A program made the translations under genes and the position numbers. The notes under the pieces are model-generated. The model saw nothing but the letters and a program-made list of their open reading frames with translations, ran no database searches and had not been told where the DNA came from. Of a stretch of 64,000 bases of DNA, positions 10,885-22,621 are shown piece after piece (the stretch's first letter is position 1; each line of letters opens with the position of its first letter). Source of the DNA: Oegoconia quadripuncta (taxonomy: Eukaryota > Arthropoda > Insecta > Lepidoptera > Autostichidae); NCBI GenBank assembly GCA_949316235.1, contig OX438744.1, forward strand, positions 28,406,278-28,470,277, read 5' to 3'.

Positions 10885-11337
10885 GATCTGATCACGATGT
10901 CACCCAAGGTCTAAACCAGACTAAACTCTGCTGCCGTATAAATTATTACTCAGGATCCTTTGGCATTAAGACTGCGCAGTTGTGGAATGCACTACCACAA
11001 GTTATTCGTCACGCAGAATTGCTTGCAGTGCTTAAACTGCGTCTAAAGGAATATTATTTATATCTTTAATGAATTGTATATGTACTTTTGTGTATTGATC
11101 TGTATTTTATTATGGATTTATTGTTTTTAATTTAGTAAGTGTTTATCTTTGTTATGTATTCTACAACACATATGTATTTTCTATGTGCTGATATTTAAAG
11201 TTATTCACCTTTTACTTTACACTCCAAATGGAAGAAATCGCTGTTAGCGATAAGATCACCTTTATACACTTTTATATTTATGTTAAGTATTCTTTGTATT
11301 TTATTTTGTGTGCAATAAAGGATTTAATAATTGTTAT
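10885..11337 (+). mobile_element. LINE fragment: ORF2 C-terminus and complete 3' UTR
   Basis: To 11069 the frame reads an RT C-terminus (GIKTAQLWNALPQ, then LKLRLKEYYLYL). The 3' UTR carries GGAAGAAATCGCTGTTAGCG and TGTGCAATAAAGG, shared in part with 13090, 44560 and 62018. 5'-truncated by the normal LINE process. Confidence 0.8.
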
Positions 11338-11399
11338 TTCCGACTGTTTGTGATAAGATATCCAGTCCCCCAAATATGTTACTTATGAGGTTCTGATTT

Positions 11400-11650
11400 C
11401 AACATTACATAACGTCACGTCACGCCTGTTTCCCGTAGGGGTCGGCAGACGCCACGGACTTCCACTTGCTACGATCCTGACACACCCCTTCATTCACTCT
11501 CATAAAGTTGCTCGTCAGTTTAGGGTACTCTTACTTGGTCACCGATTTGAACATGGTACGGTCGCCGTGGTCTTCTCCAACCAACACTACCATCCACATT
11601 CGCTTCGTATATCCTTTCGTCAGTCTTCTTTCATTGTTTCAACGAAAAAA
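11400..11650. mobile_element. RTE-type repeat fragment
   Basis: CACGCCTGTTTCCCGTAGGG, then GTCGGCAGACGCCACGGACT and TCATAAAGTTGCTCG are characteristic of a non-coding lepidopteran repeat linked to RTE-type LINEs. Shorter pieces occur at 51268 and 52555. Confidence 0.55.
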
Positions 11651-11704
11651 AATCTGTGGTCCATGATTATTTATTTTGTAAGGCGCTCGGCGATATTCAG
11701 TCTA

Positions 11705-11906
11705 ATTATACCCAATTAATATAACCCAAACTTATTTAAAAGAGCAACACTTGAGTTTCTTGTTCGGTCTTCTCTGGGGAATCAGCCTTGTGAATGAGCA
11801 ATAATGTCAAAAACTTTAATAATAACATAAAAAATGTGACGTTTTCAAGTGTTAATTTTTATCTTACGAAATAAATATTTTTTTGATTTGATTTGATTTG
11901 ATTTAA
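11705..11906 (+). mobile_element. LINE 3' UTR with (TTTGA)n tail
   Basis: GAGTTTCTTGTTCGGTCTTC, CTTACGAAATAAATA and a TTTGATTTGATTTGATTT tail. The same 3' end lies reversed at 40215 and 40915. Confidence 0.75.
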
Positions 11907-12439
11907 GTATTCTGTCTAACTTTCATTCCAGTCAGTTAAATACTTTTTCGTCCCATTCGTACTCCGTGCTGGATTTTTAAGTTACGTAAATTGTCTGTAG
12001 GGTACATATATGCTACATACAATACCTATACATTGACTTGACTTCCAAACATTATTTAAAAGTATAATGAATGCTTTTATTACTCACTCAACACCTACAC
12101 TGTTCCAACAATAAACAATGTAAGTATATAATTTGGATGATCAATAAGAATGAGCCATTGGATTCGAAAGGATACCAATAAAAACATGTTTTGCATGGGA
12201 GCCGACACAAATAGAGTCCGTTGGCCCCATCATTTTTGATTTTGATTATTGATTTTGAATAACTTAATTAAGTATTTTTATTAATTGAATCCAATATGTT
12301 ACGGGAATAATCTTACACAATATTCATTTACCAATAACGTTAGCTTTAATTTGATAACACCAAACACATTTCAAAATTCCATTTGTCCCACGACCAACCC
12401 TCAGGTTTCAGCAGAATACCAGTGTTTTGCCCGCCTCGG
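11907..12439. other. Intergenic, nothing recognised
   Basis: AT-rich. The frame beginning 12285 runs into a LINE tail and is not a gene. Confidence 0.4.
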
Positions 12440-12585
12440 GCAAATCCATACACTGAGCTGTTGCCTTTTTGTATACTGCGGCACACACATGATATTTGTT
12501 GTTTCTGTACTTGTGTTTTATTGTTTTAGTTGTATTTTTCATATGTAAAATTGCAAATAAATGCTTATCTATTTATTGTAAAATA
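12440..12585 (+). mobile_element. LINE 3' UTR fragment
   Basis: ACACTGAGCTGTTGCCTTTT and CTGCGGCACACACATG match 4595-4776; ends TTGCAAATAAATGC. Confidence 0.6.
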
Positions 12586-13089
12586 AGTTATTTTTAATAA
12601 ACAAATATGAAAATTGAAAAAGAAAGTTGTTATAACCATTTTCTTGCGTTTCAGAGATACAAACAAATAGGAAATGTTAAACAAATCATCAAGAGAAAGT
12701 TTTCGTCTTTAATAGATTGGTGATTAGGTCCAAGAGTTCTCTGCCAAATCCCATACATTTTTATATCCATCGTGAAAACCTTAAACTAGGTTAATCTGCA
12801 TGTTTGTCTGTTAGACCAGTTACGTAAACTTCGTCTTGTTTGCTTTAGATTTAACGGTCGGTTAATTTATTTTTCTTAGATATAGTGTTTGAAAATTACA
12901 GATGATTTATTTAACTAATAGCTTTTGTAGTTACTGTTTCATGTTACTATAAGGAACATTTTCATAGGCATCAAAGACAGGATATTATTAAGCCTATATA
13001 GGTAACAGCTGTCTTTAGTAGAGGAAGGGCTTTGAAGGATTAACTTTACGTTATATAATAATTACGAACTATAAAATACACCCGTATTG
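12586..13089. other. Intergenic, nothing recognised
   Basis: AT-rich unique-looking sequence. Confidence 0.35.
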
Positions 13090-13257
13090 CTACTATTAGT
13101 GCAAACCTCACCTTCTGGTAGCTTGTATCTTTACCCTAAGGTTTGCATGGAAGAGATCGCTGTTAGCGATAAGGCCGCCTTTTTGTGCGATTAATGATGT
13201 ACGCTGTATTCTTCATGTAGCTTTTGTTAATTGTGCAATAAAGAGTATTTGATTGAT
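13090..13257 (+). mobile_element. LINE 3' UTR fragment
   Basis: GGAAGAGATCGCTGTTAGCG, ATAAGGCCGCC and TTGTGCAATAAAGAG with a TTGA-type tail; same terminus class as 11225-11337. Confidence 0.75.
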
Positions 13258-13756
13258 TATTATATTGAACATCCAAACAACAAAAAGTATAACAACAAAG
13301 TTGGTCATTGTTGAATTTTTTTTATATGAAATAATAACGTGTTCTACAAACTAGCAAGTCACAGTGTCAGTGTAATGCCTTTCTGTCATTGATTTACATC
13401 GGGTTTTTGACGTACTTGGAAGAAATTTTGGCCTATCTGTACGTATATTAAATATATGCTAATTGATCATGCACTGTAACAAAAAGTAATGTTTCCTACA
13501 AGCTTTAAATTCTTCGATTCCATCAAAATGTTCTAGAAACTAATTGTAGTCTGGATTGTAGCCAGAATTTGTCTAATGCAGCTGTAACAATTATTCTGAA
13601 CCATTACAAAGAACATTTTGTACTAAAACAAGATACATAGTGACGTATAATATACTAATATTGTAATTATTAATATGTTATTGGGTGATTAATGTAAGTA
13701 AACTAACTACAAGATAAACACATAAGATAATCCATAAAAGTATATAATACTTAAAA
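13258..13756. other. Intergenic, nothing recognised
   Basis: AT-rich. If the 13849-14073 exon is real this would be its intron. Confidence 0.35.
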
Positions 13757-13815
13757 TGTAGGACCCAATGCGTCACCCTGCGGCACACTTGACGCGTGAC
13801 ATTGTTAGAAGCCTC
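13757..13815 (-). mobile_element. Fragment of a LINE reverse transcriptase
   Basis: The minus strand reads CHASSVPQGDALGPTF, the conserved 'VPQG..LGP' RT motif, followed at once by a stop. It is an isolated relic. Confidence 0.6.
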
Positions 13816-13848
13816 CACTTAATCTAAATTGGACAAAATTTAACTTAC

Positions 13849-14073
13849 CCAACTTACAGGGAACAATTTATAACTGAGGTTCGTTAGGAACTCTTTTTTT
13901 TGTGGGTCAAACATGTCTGAAGGTTTGAATCCTCTCTTCGTAAGCAACTCGCTGTTCAATTTTGAGGTGCTCTTGACGTCATCGTAGCTATCCCGATGTA
14001 TCACCCGGTCGTTCATCTTGTAAATACTCGACATTTTGTTTGACGAGTAATGATTTTCGCTTATGGTCATCAT
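13849..14073 (-). CDS. Candidate first coding exon of an unrecognised gene
   Basis: From ATG at 14073 the minus strand is open for about 75 codons, rich in S, K, D and N (MMTISENHYSS at the start; KRGFKPSDMFDPQKKEF later). It ends at two consecutive perfect donor strings: GTAAGT at 13857 and, after TGG, GTAAGT at 13848. A TATATATA box lies 75 bp upstream of the ATG. The longer open frame to 14109 would need a GTG start, so I prefer the tandem ATGs at 14073/14070. I do not recognise the protein and found no second exon. A CRE-like TGACGTGACGTC sits near 14346-14357. The main alternative is a chance frame. Confidence 0.35.
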
Positions 14074-14146
14074 TTTGGAGATTTGCTTCAGTTGCTTTAA
14101 TTTTTTCACTTATCTACACTTTCAATTTTTAAAGTTCTGGGTTAGG

Positions 14147-14154
14147 TATATATA
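14147..14154 (-). promoter_or_regulatory. TATA box for the candidate exon at 13849-14073
   Basis: TATATATA on the minus strand, 74 bp before the proposed ATG, which would give a 5' UTR of about 45-50 nt. Confidence 0.3.
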
Positions 14155-15408
14155 CAAGCCTTGACCTTTCGTTTTAATTTCGTCTCACTGTAAATAGAGA
14201 TTTATGCTGCAATCTGATGGAAACGAACATAAATATTTGATGTGACAAAGTGACCAAGGATTTTAGTTTGTAGTGTGATTAAAAATGAAATATGATTCAC
14301 GAGTCCCGTGTAGGTTGTTTGCGTGCGCGAAACGTCACAAGTAAATGACGTGACGTCGAAAGTCTGTACGAGATTGCAATTTACAATTCTAGCTTCAAAT
14401 TACAATGGAATGAGGCGCAATATTGAGTAGAACGCAAAATGTACGTAGAAAAATGTGTGTAACAGAAATAAGTCCGCCCAAACCGTTGCCGGGCAAATTA
14501 CCGAAGCTTTATGCGTATTTTTTACGAAAGACATTAATCATTTGGCAAGTTTGAGAAACATTTTTTTATTTTACGAAGTGTCGCGATTTGTATCAATAAG
14601 AAAAAAAATATTGAGTGTAATAATAAAAAAATGTATTAATTTCAATTTTGAAGAATTGAAGATACTTGTTAAAAGAGATACTTGCAAATGAAACTAACAT
14701 TATGGGAAGAGATAATAGCTTAGTAATAGAGCAATCGATTAGCAAACTAATATTAGTCAGTATCCTAATTAAAACAACCTATTTAAACCCGGAAAAGACG
14801 GCGAAATGTCAAAAACTACGAAGTCAAACAAAACAAAACAAAAAAAAACAAAATGGCAGCTCGTTGACAGGTTTGTCCAAGTTTGTTTTTCCAACGAAAA
14901 AGCTTTTAAGAACACTCGTCAGAACCCTAAATAAAGTTCAGTCACATTTGACATTGTATAACACTTTTGATTAATTTAAAAACACGTTATTTTAAACTGG
15001 TTTGTATTTAAAAAAGGACCATTTAATTTAGCAGTTTTGGCGATGCGTGTGCGGCGATGGCGCGAGCGGTTCGGACTAACAAAAATAAATTCTGAAATAC
15101 CGTTGCATAATACGTAGAAAAGCTCCGTTGAGTAGTGGGACCATGAGATTAGGCTTTCCTTGAAAAAAGCAGGACACAGGAATAACTACAAAAATTCTAA
15201 AAAGTTCTATATATGTGCAATATGGAAATCGGCAGATATTATATAATATAATATATAATATTCTTCTGTGCACGAATTCAAATAAAATTATATAAAGGGC
15301 GCTTACGTGATACCTTTAGCGATGGTACAATGAGAGAGGCGAATTAGTAGCCACGATAGGGTTTTACTAATACTTTTACGAAGGAGGAACAACATTTTCC
15401 AGGTATTT
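14155..15408. other. Intergenic with unrecognised open frames
   Basis: Open frames at 14455-14691 and 14666-14974 are lysine/asparagine-rich as expected for AT-rich DNA, and I see no domain. 15030-15075 is CpG-rich (GTGCGGCGATGGCGCGAGCG). Confidence 0.35.
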
Positions 15409-15918
15409 TTGTTAGATCCACGGGATCACCGACGAAGTCGCAATAACCCAATCAACAAGGATGTGCTTTATATAGCTACCCTGACAATAATTCCTCTGTC
15501 AGTAAATCTACAGTGTGATAATCTGAGGTTAGCGGTTCTTCATCATCCTTACATGCCCCTACTGTTGAGGCACCTCCTCTCGCTGGAAGGAGTATGGGCC
15601 GTAATCTATCAAGCCCAGTACGTGTTGGTAAATTTGTATCAGACTAGTGGCACAAAGTACGTAAAGCGGTGCGTCAGTGACTGCCTTAAATTCAAAACAG
15701 CCGGGACCGACTATTTAACGTGCCCTCCGATGCACGGAAATACTCCTATTAAAATGAAACTGAAACGATTTACCAACAATCGATTGACCCATGAATTATT
15801 CGTCATCAGAACATTATTTCTATCAATTTTTCATCAACACAATGTTTTAACAATTAACTTACAGCCCACAGAACGATTAGCCCATGAACTGTTCGCCTTT
15901 CGCCAATGTAATGATTAA
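15409..15918 (+). CDS. Unrecognised open frame, probably repeat-derived
   Basis: 169 codons are open but the frame begins at TTG. Within it CGGGACCGACTATTTAACGT and GCCCTCCGATGCACGG resemble a motif common in lepidopteran interspersed repeats. Near its end a block is imperfectly duplicated (ATTGACCCATGAATTATTCG at about 15782 versus ATTAGCCCATGAACTGTTCG). I see no domain. More likely repeat sequence that happens to be open than a host gene. Confidence 0.15.
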   Translation: MLDPRDHRRSRNNPINKDVLYIATLTIIPLSVNLQCDNLRLAVLHHPYMPLLLRHLLSLEGVWAVIYQAQYVLVNLYQTSGTKYVKRCVSDCLKFKTAGTDYLTCPPMHGNTPIKMKLKRFTNNRLTHELFVIRTLFLSIFHQHNVLTINLQPTERLAHELFAFRQCND

Positions 15919-16322
15919 CCAAACATTTCGCCCACAAACATTTCTCCACTACTTATATCGTATGTAACTTGGTTCTCTCGACCTCTCTGCAAAGGATTTG
16001 ACCTAATTATCATCATAAGATACATACTTAATTCAGGTAATTAGGCCTATGTGCTATCAAGGCAAAGTATTTTATTTAAAAATAGAGGATACCCATGGCT
16101 TCGCTCGCGTGGTTTTTATGACTTTTCCTACCGAAACTTCGTAACGACCCGTAATAAAAAGTATCCTATTCCATATTCTACCCTTTCCCGTCGCAAATAT
16201 TTGAATATGACTGAACTCCCATACAAATTTTTATCGCCCATTAGGAGATGATTTTGGAAAACTGTTGAAACACGTAATTTTTAACCAAAGGGTATAACGA
16301 AATTCCCATATAAATTTTCATT

Positions 16323-16726
16323 CATGACTTCCTGTTTGGTGTAGTGGTTAGAAACCCTTATCACAATACCAACAGGTCGCGCGTTCGCATCCCGCTAGGG
16401 GCATATATTTGTATGATAAAAATGACCACAAGCACTCGAGTTATCGAAGTTTTTCATTTGTAATTAGCATTTATTTTAAAAGTAAATGTATTTGTGTAGT
16501 ATATCCACCATCTGCACTAGGAGCTTGACAGACGCGATGAACGTTTATTATATTTGTCCTGCTCATTTGTTTGGACAAAATATACAACTATCGCACTCTC
16601 ACGCCACGTCGCGCGCGACAAACGATGTCATGCTACAGGGGCTGGTACCCACAACACAAGCCTACTTGCTTAGTGTGGAACTAGATGGAATTGTGTGTAT
16701 GTCCAATGATATTTACATATTCCCTA
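16323..16726 (+). mobile_element. SINE family S3 copy with internal insertion
   Basis: Head CCTGTTTGGTGTAGTGGTTA with degenerate B box GTTCGCATCCC and GCTAGGGGCATAT. The tail GTACCCACAACACAAGCCTA resumes at about 16647 after about 130 bp of unrelated, CpG-rich sequence. Confidence 0.75.
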
Positions 16727-17525
16727 TTACACCAGTTGGACTACAAGAGCTCTCGAAGACAAGGTCCTTACGCTTTCCTAGAAGTACTGCGAAAATCCAA
16801 GTCCGCGGTCACCCCAGTTAGACCCAACCATTGCCAGAGTCTAATTTGGTCCAGCGGCCGCCGTCCGCCCCAATGTTTCGCCATCGCTTCTGTTATGTGC
16901 CGATCAATTACGAATTCACTGGAGAATCATTTAATAACATGTAGCAAATGTAGTGATAAGAAATTAAAAGACGTATTGTGAGAGACGCTTATAGATCATT
17001 GGTTCTTCTTCAATTTAAGAGCTATGCTCTTGTCGGTGGAGTAATGACCACGTCTCTCTGCTTTCCGCCCTCGATATAACCTCTTGGTACGACACGATAT
17101 TACCTTTTTTTCTCTTGACCAAAGTAAAGATGATATAGGTCACTTGATACGGCCATTGTTTAAGCAACTTAAAATATTGTGTCTGCCATCTCTGTACATT
17201 TTCGAGGTATGCCTGTTTGTTAAAGTGCAATTTACATTATTTTGACTGTAACATAAACAAAAAACCGAGATTACGTAGGAATAAGTTTAACATTATACAT
17301 TGTCAATAAATCATTTAAAACAATATTACATGATATTCTAAATTAGTATCTAACTGCTTTTATAATAATAACGAATTTTTAGAATATAAACTTTAATATT
17401 GTAAACTGTATGGTAAAATACAGTGATACATTGTTTATTTAAGCCAGCTTGTACACCCTACCTGTATTGAACAATAAATGTTATTTATACATGTATGTGT
17501 CGTTAAATGGGTCAAATAAACTCTA
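16727..17525. other. Intergenic with a repeat shared with 46.4-46.5 kb
   Basis: 17025-17110 (GCTCTTGTCGGTGGAGTAAT, GACCACGT, CTTTCCGCCCTCGAT) reappears, partly inverted, at 46442-46545, so both are copies of one transposon-like repeat. 16820-16910 is less AT-rich but has no identifiable product. Confidence 0.4.
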
Positions 17526-17623
17526 ATCAAACCGAGTACTAAACATGTAACCCGCTGGGAATCGAATCCGGGACCTCCATGTTGTAAACTATGTTGTTTA
17601 TATTGAACCACGGAGGTGGTTGA
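17526..17623 (-). mobile_element. SINE family S2, head only
   Basis: GTAACCCGCTGGGAATCGAA, TCCGGGACCTCC and TTGAACCACGGAGGTGG are the reverse of the S2 head. Confidence 0.75.
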
Positions 17624-17799
17624 ATATTCTTACGTAAAGTGTGGGGCGCAAATCGTCCCACGAAATTATCGTATATAGATGTTGAAGTGTCTTATGAAAA
17701 CCATAGACTTAAATTATTATTATTATTAATAATAATAGGCCCGCATGATAAGGTAATACCCTCAAAAGAGGAGAAAATAAGAATATAAACAAATCTAAC

Positions 17800-17905
17800 T
17801 AATATTGTAAATGCGAAAGTTTGAATGTTTGTTTGTTTGTTGCGCAATCACGGCGAAACGGCTAAACGGATTTGGATGAAATTTGGTACCTATATACATA
17901 GATAG
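17800..17905 (+). mobile_element. RTE-like 3' module
   Basis: AATGCGAAAGTTTGAATGTT, then ATCACGGCGAAACGGCTAAA and GATGAAATTTGGTACC; related to 10490 (reversed), 43318 and 44738 (reversed). Confidence 0.6.
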
Positions 17906-17984
17906 ACCATACACTGGATTAAAACATAGGATTCTTGAGGCTGTGTCACCCGAGATGCGTCTTAAGAAGTTGACGCTATCTCAA

Positions 17985-18237
17985 GGTCCATGCTAATTTA
18001 TAAACCAATCTTGAGGTCTACTCAGCTGAGATCACTCCTCAAGTATTCGCCTCAGCGGCAAATGAATGATAGTCTTATGTTTTGTTTATTAGTACGCTCA
18101 CCTTTCAAGTGAGTACTGCTTGAGTAAGCACGTGCTTTTTAGGTCTCAAGTTAGGTTTATTAATCAACACGTTTACTTGAGACCGGTCACAAGACTGTTC
18201 TTAATCTTGAGAATGGTTTATTAATACGGTCCTAAGA
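17985..18237. mobile_element. MITE family A, copy 2
   Basis: The right end CTTAATCTTGAGAATGGTTT, TATTAATACGG is the reverse complement of the left end of the copy at 23783; the left end is diverged (GCTAATTTATAAACCAATCT). Non-coding. Confidence 0.55.
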
Positions 18238-18917
18238 TCTAACACTAACCCGTTAACTCCATCGGGAGCCATAACGTCTTGTTCTATTGCGCTATTTCCC
18301 TTACAAATTAATAATTGTAATATTTACTTGGAATTAACCATGGAAGAAAATCTAAAACCAGTAAAGTAAATAAAATTGTTCACACTTCAGTAGAGACATC
18401 TATTAGATAGTAGCTGCTAAGAAAACAAGCACGCCACGAACAACTAGGAAATGTTCGGCGCTCGAAATGTAGTGATTAGGCAGTTTCATAAGAGATGGCG
18501 CTGCTGTTGAATATTTTGTTTTTTGTAACAGAAGTACGTATAATGCATAATTCTGTGACAGGAGTCCGAAATAGGCACAAAGTATTATTAAGAAAATTCC
18601 ATATAGATCTATGGGAACTAGAAACATGTAGGCGTTAACTTTACGTTTAAACTAAAATAACCTATGCCTATGCGTAATCGATGTCTGTGCCCATTCATAT
18701 AAATGCTACAGATATGGTCGCGCGAATAAATCTCTTTCGTGGTTATCTTAGTAGTTTAGCGAGTAATACATTGTTTGTTATTTTATTACATAACAAAAAA
18801 GTAGATTAGCATTTGTTATATTTTTCTATCTTCATTGGTGCAGTTTTTCACCACAACTCAGCATTTGATGCAATGACAGCGAAAATCGGCGTTCACATTG
18901 CTAAACTCATCAGTGCC
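18238..18917. other. Intergenic, nothing recognised
   Basis: No gene features; the frame at 18403-18627 has no recognisable domain. Confidence 0.35.
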
Positions 18918-19019
18918 GTGTGCCGATTGGTGTAGTGTGTAGCGACCCTGCGTTCGAAACCAACGGTTGTGGGTTCGAATCCAGACAGGCATAAATAATA
19001 GTAATAAATAATAATAGGT
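18918..19019 (+). mobile_element. SINE family S1, head only
   Basis: GTGCCGATTGGTGTAGTGTG and GGTTCGAATCC, then directly an AATAATAATA-type tail; the middle is deleted. Confidence 0.75.
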
Positions 19020-19309
19020 ATTTATCCACCGCAAAGTAATTAATTTATAATAAATTAGGTCAAACTGTGATGAAAAGGTAGGGACTCAGCAGATTTGCTG
19101 ATTTTCAGTCCTCCCCAAGTAGAGTAGTTGTAGGTAGTTTTCGCGATGACCTGATGCTGCGCCAGAATTGTCACCCCAAGAAGGATCTCCTCAACGATTA
19201 ATTTATTAGCACGGATGCGAAATTTTTCATCACGGTTAGATTTGAATAAAGTCATGTATTAAAAATATTATTTATGCATGCACCGTGATATCTCCGCCAT
19301 TTGTAATAT

Positions 19310-19466
19310 GTAGTTTCTATAAGATGTTTAATAATTTTCAAAATTATGAAATATCTTGTAGAAACTACTTACATATTGTTAATTTTCAAAATTAAACACT
19401 CAAATATTTTTTTTTGTAAGTTTGTTTGTTTTTTACAAGGTACATTTGAGTGTTTAATTTTGAAAA
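19310..19466. repeat. Two adjacent hairpins
   Basis: Arms at 19310-19327 and 19351-19368 (GTAGTTTCTA / TAGAAACTAC) form one stem. A second, perfect 23-bp inverted pair lies at 19383-19405 and 19444-19466 (TTTTCAAAATTAAACACTCA...). No ORF; probably foldback/MITE ends. Confidence 0.7.
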
Positions 19467-19596
19467 AACTACATTTATAATTACTACAAATTCCAAAAAA
19501 AAATAATTACGTACTCAAAATTACAAGTGCTACATAACTATAAATTCTCCTGGTACCTATGTGATTGGATTGATGCATTTGAATAGTATTTGGTTT

Positions 19597-19851
19597 ATTT
19601 CGGTGAAGTGGGCGACCCTGCCTTCGAAACTAGCGCTCGCGGATTCTAATCCCGCCTACGGGTAAATGTTTGTGTGATGCTGATGAACGAACATTTATTT
19701 TCGAGTCATGATATTTATTATGAATATTTAGTAAGTTTGTTAGATATTTAGTAACAAGTTCTTATATCAAATTGTAGTACAAGTTTTTCTTTACATACAT
19801 ACATTATAAATAATTGGTGTAAGTGTCCCAAATATTTATTGTTATTCAGAA
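19597..19851 (+). mobile_element. SINE family S1 copy, diverged
   Basis: GGGCGACCCTGCCTTCGAAA, GGGTAAATGTTTGTGTGATG and the tail ATTGGTGTAAGTGTCCCAAA identify S1; the 5' end of the head is lost. Confidence 0.75.
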
Positions 19852-20064
19852 ATAATATTGTTATTAATTATTACTAAATATTAAATTGGGTATTCTTCTT
19901 CTTAGCGAGTCGATTGCAAAAACATTAAATTCTTCAGGACTGGACGTGGCCACTCGTACAGCATTGTCTATGGCATCGTAGAGGTCTGCATCATTAATTG
20001 AGTATTAAAAATTACATATAATAGTATGTGATTTTGAATACAATTAATAATAATAATAATAAAT

Positions 20065-20315
20065 AAAATATCTTTGTACATACACACATCGCCATCTAGG
20101 CCCACAGTAAGCATCTAGGCTTGTATTATGAATACCAGATGGTTGATAAACTACACAAATTTATCAACCATTTTTTTGGAAATAAATACATAATATAAAT
20201 TAAAAACATGCATAACTCGGGAACACATGTCTGTATTCATCATACAAACATATTTATGCCCCTAGCGGGATTCGAACCCGCGACCTTATGGTAAAGTAGT
20301 CACTTTCTAAATTCT
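20065..20315 (-). mobile_element. SINE family S3 copy
   Basis: GCCATCTAGGCCCACAGTAA, CATAACTCGGGAACACATGT and GCGGGATTCGAACCCGCGAC; the reverse complement has the B box GGTTCGAATCC. The element ends about 250 bp downstream of the hsp70 stop codon. Confidence 0.88.
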
Positions 20316-20562
20316 CGTCAAAATTAGGTTGTCTAATGTTATAGTTATCTGCAATGGAAAGAAAAGCGTTATGAAAACCTCTTCAAGTAATTGGGAAATG
20401 AAACACACCAATAAAATTAAAATTATTATATTATTTAATTAGAAACTTTAACACACTCGCATAGTTCAACAACAAATGATCATTTGCTGCAAATAAGTTA
20501 ATCAGTCTTCTTACAAAGAATATCACATAATATTTATAAAAGATTCGAAACTAATACTGGCT

Positions 20563-22446
20563 TTAATCAACTTCTTCAACGGTGGGACCATTGCTCTTCT
20601 GGGTGCCTGTGGGTCCTCCTGCGCCATGCATTTTGCTCATCACTGGCGAGCACACCCGCTGGATATCCTTCAGCTTCTGTACATACTCCTCCTGCTCAGC
20701 TAGCATATTATTATCCAGCCATTTCAACGCTTCATCGCATTGCGACCGCGCCGCACTCTTATCCTGTTCATTCAGCTTATCCCCAGCCTCATCCAGCGCT
20801 TGTTTCACGCCGAACACGTAAGATTCAAGCTGGTTGCGTGCTGCAACTCTCTGTCTTTGCTTCTCATCTTCTTCCTTGTATCGCTCAGCTTCTGAGAGCA
20901 TCCTGTCGATCTCGGCTTGGGATAAACGGCCTTTGTCGTTCTTTATGACGATGTTCTTGCTACGGCCTGTGCTGTTCTCTTTGGCAGACACGTTCAGAAT
21001 ACCGTTGGCGTCCATGTCGAAGGTGACATCGATTTTGGGTACGCCGCGTGGTGCAGGTGGAATGCCGGTCAAATCGAAGTTACCCAGGAGGTTGTTGTCC
21101 TTGGTCATGGCTCGCTCGCCCTCATACACTTGGATAGTTACGGCTGGCTGGTTGTCCGAGTACGTGGTGAATGTCTGCGACTGCTTGCATGGGATTCTCG
21201 AGTTGCGCTCGATGAGCTTCGTCATTACTCCTCCAGCGGTTTCAATGCCAAGAGACAGGGGCGCAACATCGACTAGTAAAACATCTTGAATCTTAGAATC
21301 GCTCTCTCCAGACAAAATAGCTGCTTGGACAGCGGCTCCGTAAGCCACAGCTTCGTCCGGATTGATGGACAGGTTCAATTTCTTGCCGCAGAAAAAGTTT
21401 TGTAACAGACTTTGGACTTTTGGGATTCTGGTAGAGCCACCGACGAGGACAACGTCGTGAATCTGGCCTTTGTCCATCTTTGCATCCTTTAAGGCTTTTT
21501 CTACTGGTTCGAGGGTGCCTCGGAACAGATCGGCGCATAGTTCTTCGAACCGTGCACGTGAGACGCGTGTGTAGAAGTCGACGCCTTCATACAGCGCGTC
21601 GATCTCGATGGTCGCTTCGGTGCTCGACGACAGCGTCCGTTTTGCGCGCTCAGCGGCCGTGCGTAGGCGACGCAGCGCGCGTGGGTTGGACCGAAGGTCT
21701 TTCTTGAACTTACGTTTAAACTCCTCTGATAAAAAGTTGACTAATCGATTGTCAAAGTCTTCACCGCCAAGATGTGTGTCACCGGCTGTCGATTTAACTT
21801 CGAATAGTGAGCCTTCGTCGATGGTAAGGATGGAGACGTCGAAAGTTCCACCGCCGAGGTCAAAGATGAGGACATTACGCTCACCTTTCAAGTTCTTATC
21901 GAGACCATAGGCTAGAGCAGCGGCTGTAGGCTCGTTGATAATTCGCAGCACGTTCAACCCTGCGATTACCCCAGCATCCTTGGTCGCCTGACGCTGTGAG
22001 TCGTTGAAGTACGCCGGCACTGTGATGACAGCGTCCCGGACAGTCGTACCGAGATAAGCCTCAGCAGTTTCCTTCATCTTCGTGAGCACCATACTGCTGA
22101 CCTCCTCCGGTGCGAATCTTTTCGATTCACCTTTGAACTCGACTTGGATCTTCGGTTTGCTGCAGTCGTTGATAACCTTGAAAGGCCAGTGTTTCATGTC
22201 GGCTTGGGTCTTGGGGTCGTCGAATTTGCGGCCTATGAGGCGTTTAGCATCGAAGACGGTGTTGTTGGGGTTGAGGGCGACCTGGTTTTTGGCCGCATCT
22301 CCGATGAGCCGCTCTGTGTCGGTGAAGGCGACGTAGGATGGTGTTGTACGGTTACCCTGGTCATTGGCGATGATTTCCACATTCCCGTGCTGCCACACAC
22401 CCACACAGGAGTAGGTGGTACCAAGATCAATTCCAACAGCTGGCAT
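20563..22446 (-). CDS. hsp70: Heat shock protein 70, inducible cytosolic type, intronless
   Basis: ATP-driven chaperone of the cytosol and nucleus that binds exposed hydrophobic segments of unfolded proteins with Hsp40 and nucleotide-exchange partners and hands clients to Hsp90. All three family signatures are present: IDLGTTYS (6-13), [14 protein letters not shown] (194-207) and [14 protein letters not shown] (332-345). Nucleotide-site residues D7, K68, D196 and T201 are in place. The interdomain linker DVLLVDV (388-394), a basic stretch at 244-262 usable as a nuclear signal, and the C-terminal EEVD that docks TPR co-chaperones are all intact. The tail lacks the GGMP repeats of constitutive Hsc70, and there is no intron, which lets heat-induced transcripts escape splicing block. 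627 aa is normal for insects. Both points, with the HSE-rich promoter, argue for the stress-inducible paralogue. A variant poly(A) signal (ATTAAA) lies at 20434-20439. Confidence 0.98.
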   Translation of the reverse strand: MPAVGIDLGTTYSCVGVWQHGNVEIIANDQGNRTTPSYVAFTDTERLIGDAAKNQVALNPNNTVFDAKRLIGRKFDDPKTQADMKHWPFKVINDCSKPKIQVEFKGESKRFAPEEVSSMVLTKMKETAEAYLGTTVRDAVITVPAYFNDSQRQATKDAGVIAGLNVLRIINEPTAAALAYGLDKNLKGERNVLIFDLGGGTFDVSILTIDEGSLFEVKSTAGDTHLGGEDFDNRLVNFLSEEFKRKFKKDLRSNPRALRRLRTAAERAKRTLSSSTEATIEIDALYEGVDFYTRVSRARFEELCADLFRGTLEPVEKALKDAKMDKGQIHDVVLVGGSTRIPKVQSLLQNFFCGKKLNLSINPDEAVAYGAAVQAAILSGESDSKIQDVLLVDVAPLSLGIETAGGVMTKLIERNSRIPCKQSQTFTTYSDNQPAVTIQVYEGERAMTKDNNLLGNFDLTGIPPAPRGVPKIDVTFDMDANGILNVSAKENSTGRSKNIVIKNDKGRLSQAEIDRMLSEAERYKEEDEKQRQRVAARNQLESYVFGVKQALDEAGDKLNEQDKSAARSQCDEALKWLDNNMLAEQEEYVQKLKDIQRVCSPVMSKMHGAGGPTGTQKSNGPTVEEVD

Positions 22447-22598
22447 TGTATCTTCTTTATTAATACTTTCACACTGAATTTAATATTTCTCAAATGATTT
22501 CCAATAGAATAGGAAATAGCTGCGTTATACACCGAACTCGTTTAGTCTTTCTCGTATCACGTTTCAAATAAGTATGACTTCCCGCGGCTGGCGATCCG

Positions 22599-22608
22599 CT
22601 TTATATAT
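22599..22608 (-). promoter_or_regulatory. hsp70 TATA box
   Basis: TATATAAAG on the minus strand, about 155 bp before the ATG, predicting transcription from about 22570 and a 5' UTR near 125 nt. Confidence 0.8.
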
Positions 22609-22621
22609 GGAACGTTTCTGA

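Noticed and set aside
20582..22532. Several 75-150 codon frames opposite or out of frame with hsp70
   Set aside because: They are shadows of the GC-balanced hsp70 coding sequence with no domain of their own.
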